Position numbers and translations under genes: made by a program
Shown here: one piece after another, positions 7,017 through 7,142 of the stretch
Numbering within the stretch: the stretch's first letter is position 1
Layout of the letters: every line of letters begins with the position of its first letter
Notes under the pieces: model-generated
Seen by the model: only the letters and a program-made list of their open reading frames with translations
Told to the model about the DNA's origin: nothing
The model's database searches: none
Assembly: GCA_013821025.1 (NCBI GenBank)
Contig: JACDHN010000140.1
Span: 1-7,142, forward strand
DNA from: Acidimicrobiia bacterium
GTDB taxonomy: Bacteria; Actinomycetota; Acidimicrobiia; Acidimicrobiales; Ilumatobacteraceae
DNA: 7,142 nucleotides
Direction of reading: 5' to 3'

Positions 7017-7142
7017 ATGCAGCTCGGCGTCGTTCTCCAGACGACGCCGCCGTCGGCGCGGGTGATCGATCTGGCGAGGCGGGCCGACGCCTTCGGGTTC
7101 AGCCATGCCTGGACGTTCGACAGCCACATCCTGTGGCAGGAG
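7017..7142 (+). CDS. LLM-class flavin/F420-dependent oxidoreductase (5' end only)
   Basis: The first 42 codons are present and the gene runs off the right edge. The protein begins MQLGVVLQTTPPSARVIDLA and continues through RRADAFGFSHAWTFDSHILW. This is the N-terminal beta-alpha unit of the bacterial-luciferase-like barrel, and it resembles F420-dependent members more than FMN monooxygenases; the cofactor cannot be settled from 42 residues. ATG 7017 is chosen for GAGGAGG 7 nt upstream. An in-frame ATG at 6975 would add 14 low-complexity residues (TTTSHTRRRGGAA) and has no Shine-Dalgarno. It follows mmsA by 52 nt on the same strand and probably belongs to the operon. Its reaction is unknown; a redox step in pyrimidine or hydantoin breakdown is an inference from position. 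Confidence 0.8.
   Translation, partial: MQLGVVLQTTPPSARVIDLARRADAFGFSHAWTFDSHILWQE

Overview
The window is high-GC DNA (G/C in most third codon positions) with compact genes and gene families typical of an actinobacterium. The start of a luciferase-like (LLM) oxidoreductase that resembles the F420-dependent group supports this, because F420 use is common in Actinobacteria. A lineage such as Acidimicrobiia is possible, but the sequence alone does not settle it.

Layout from left to right: (1) the 3' end of a cyclophilin-type peptidyl-prolyl isomerase (1-126); (2) a 153-nt gap with a GC-rich stem-loop, then a complete YcaQ/AlkX-type DNA glycosylase (280-1494); (3) a gene-free 189-nt spacer between convergent genes, largely filled by a tandem duplication of a ~73-bp hairpin-bearing element (1513-1668); (4) a minus-strand MocR/GabR-type regulator, a winged-helix domain fused to an aminotransferase-like domain (1684-3045); (5) a divergent control region (about 3070-3177) with back-to-back promoter-like sequences sharing a -35 region and candidate operator repeats; (6) a plus-strand operon-like run: beta-ureidopropionase (3178-4023), dihydropyrimidinase/hydantoinase (4020-5471), CoA-acylating (methyl)malonate-semialdehyde dehydrogenase (5480-6964) and the first 42 codons of an LLM flavin/F420 oxidoreductase (7017 to the window end).

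The plus-strand genes fit the lower part of reductive pyrimidine catabolism. Dihydropyrimidinase opens dihydrouracil or dihydrothymine. Beta-ureidopropionase releases beta-alanine or beta-aminoisobutyrate with CO2 and ammonia. After a transamination step not encoded here, the semialdehyde dehydrogenase makes acetyl-CoA or propionyl-CoA. The first pathway enzyme (dihydropyrimidine dehydrogenase) and the transaminase are not in the window. The LLM gene is a candidate for an oxidoreductive step, and the divergent MocR protein a candidate sensor of beta-alanine; both are inferences.

Most worth checking: the symmetric divergent promoter/operator region, the perfect 8-bp hairpin whose loop holds the Shine-Dalgarno of the LLM gene, the role of the LLM enzyme, and the tandem hairpin repeat. 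I see no mobile element, CRISPR array, tRNA or rRNA.
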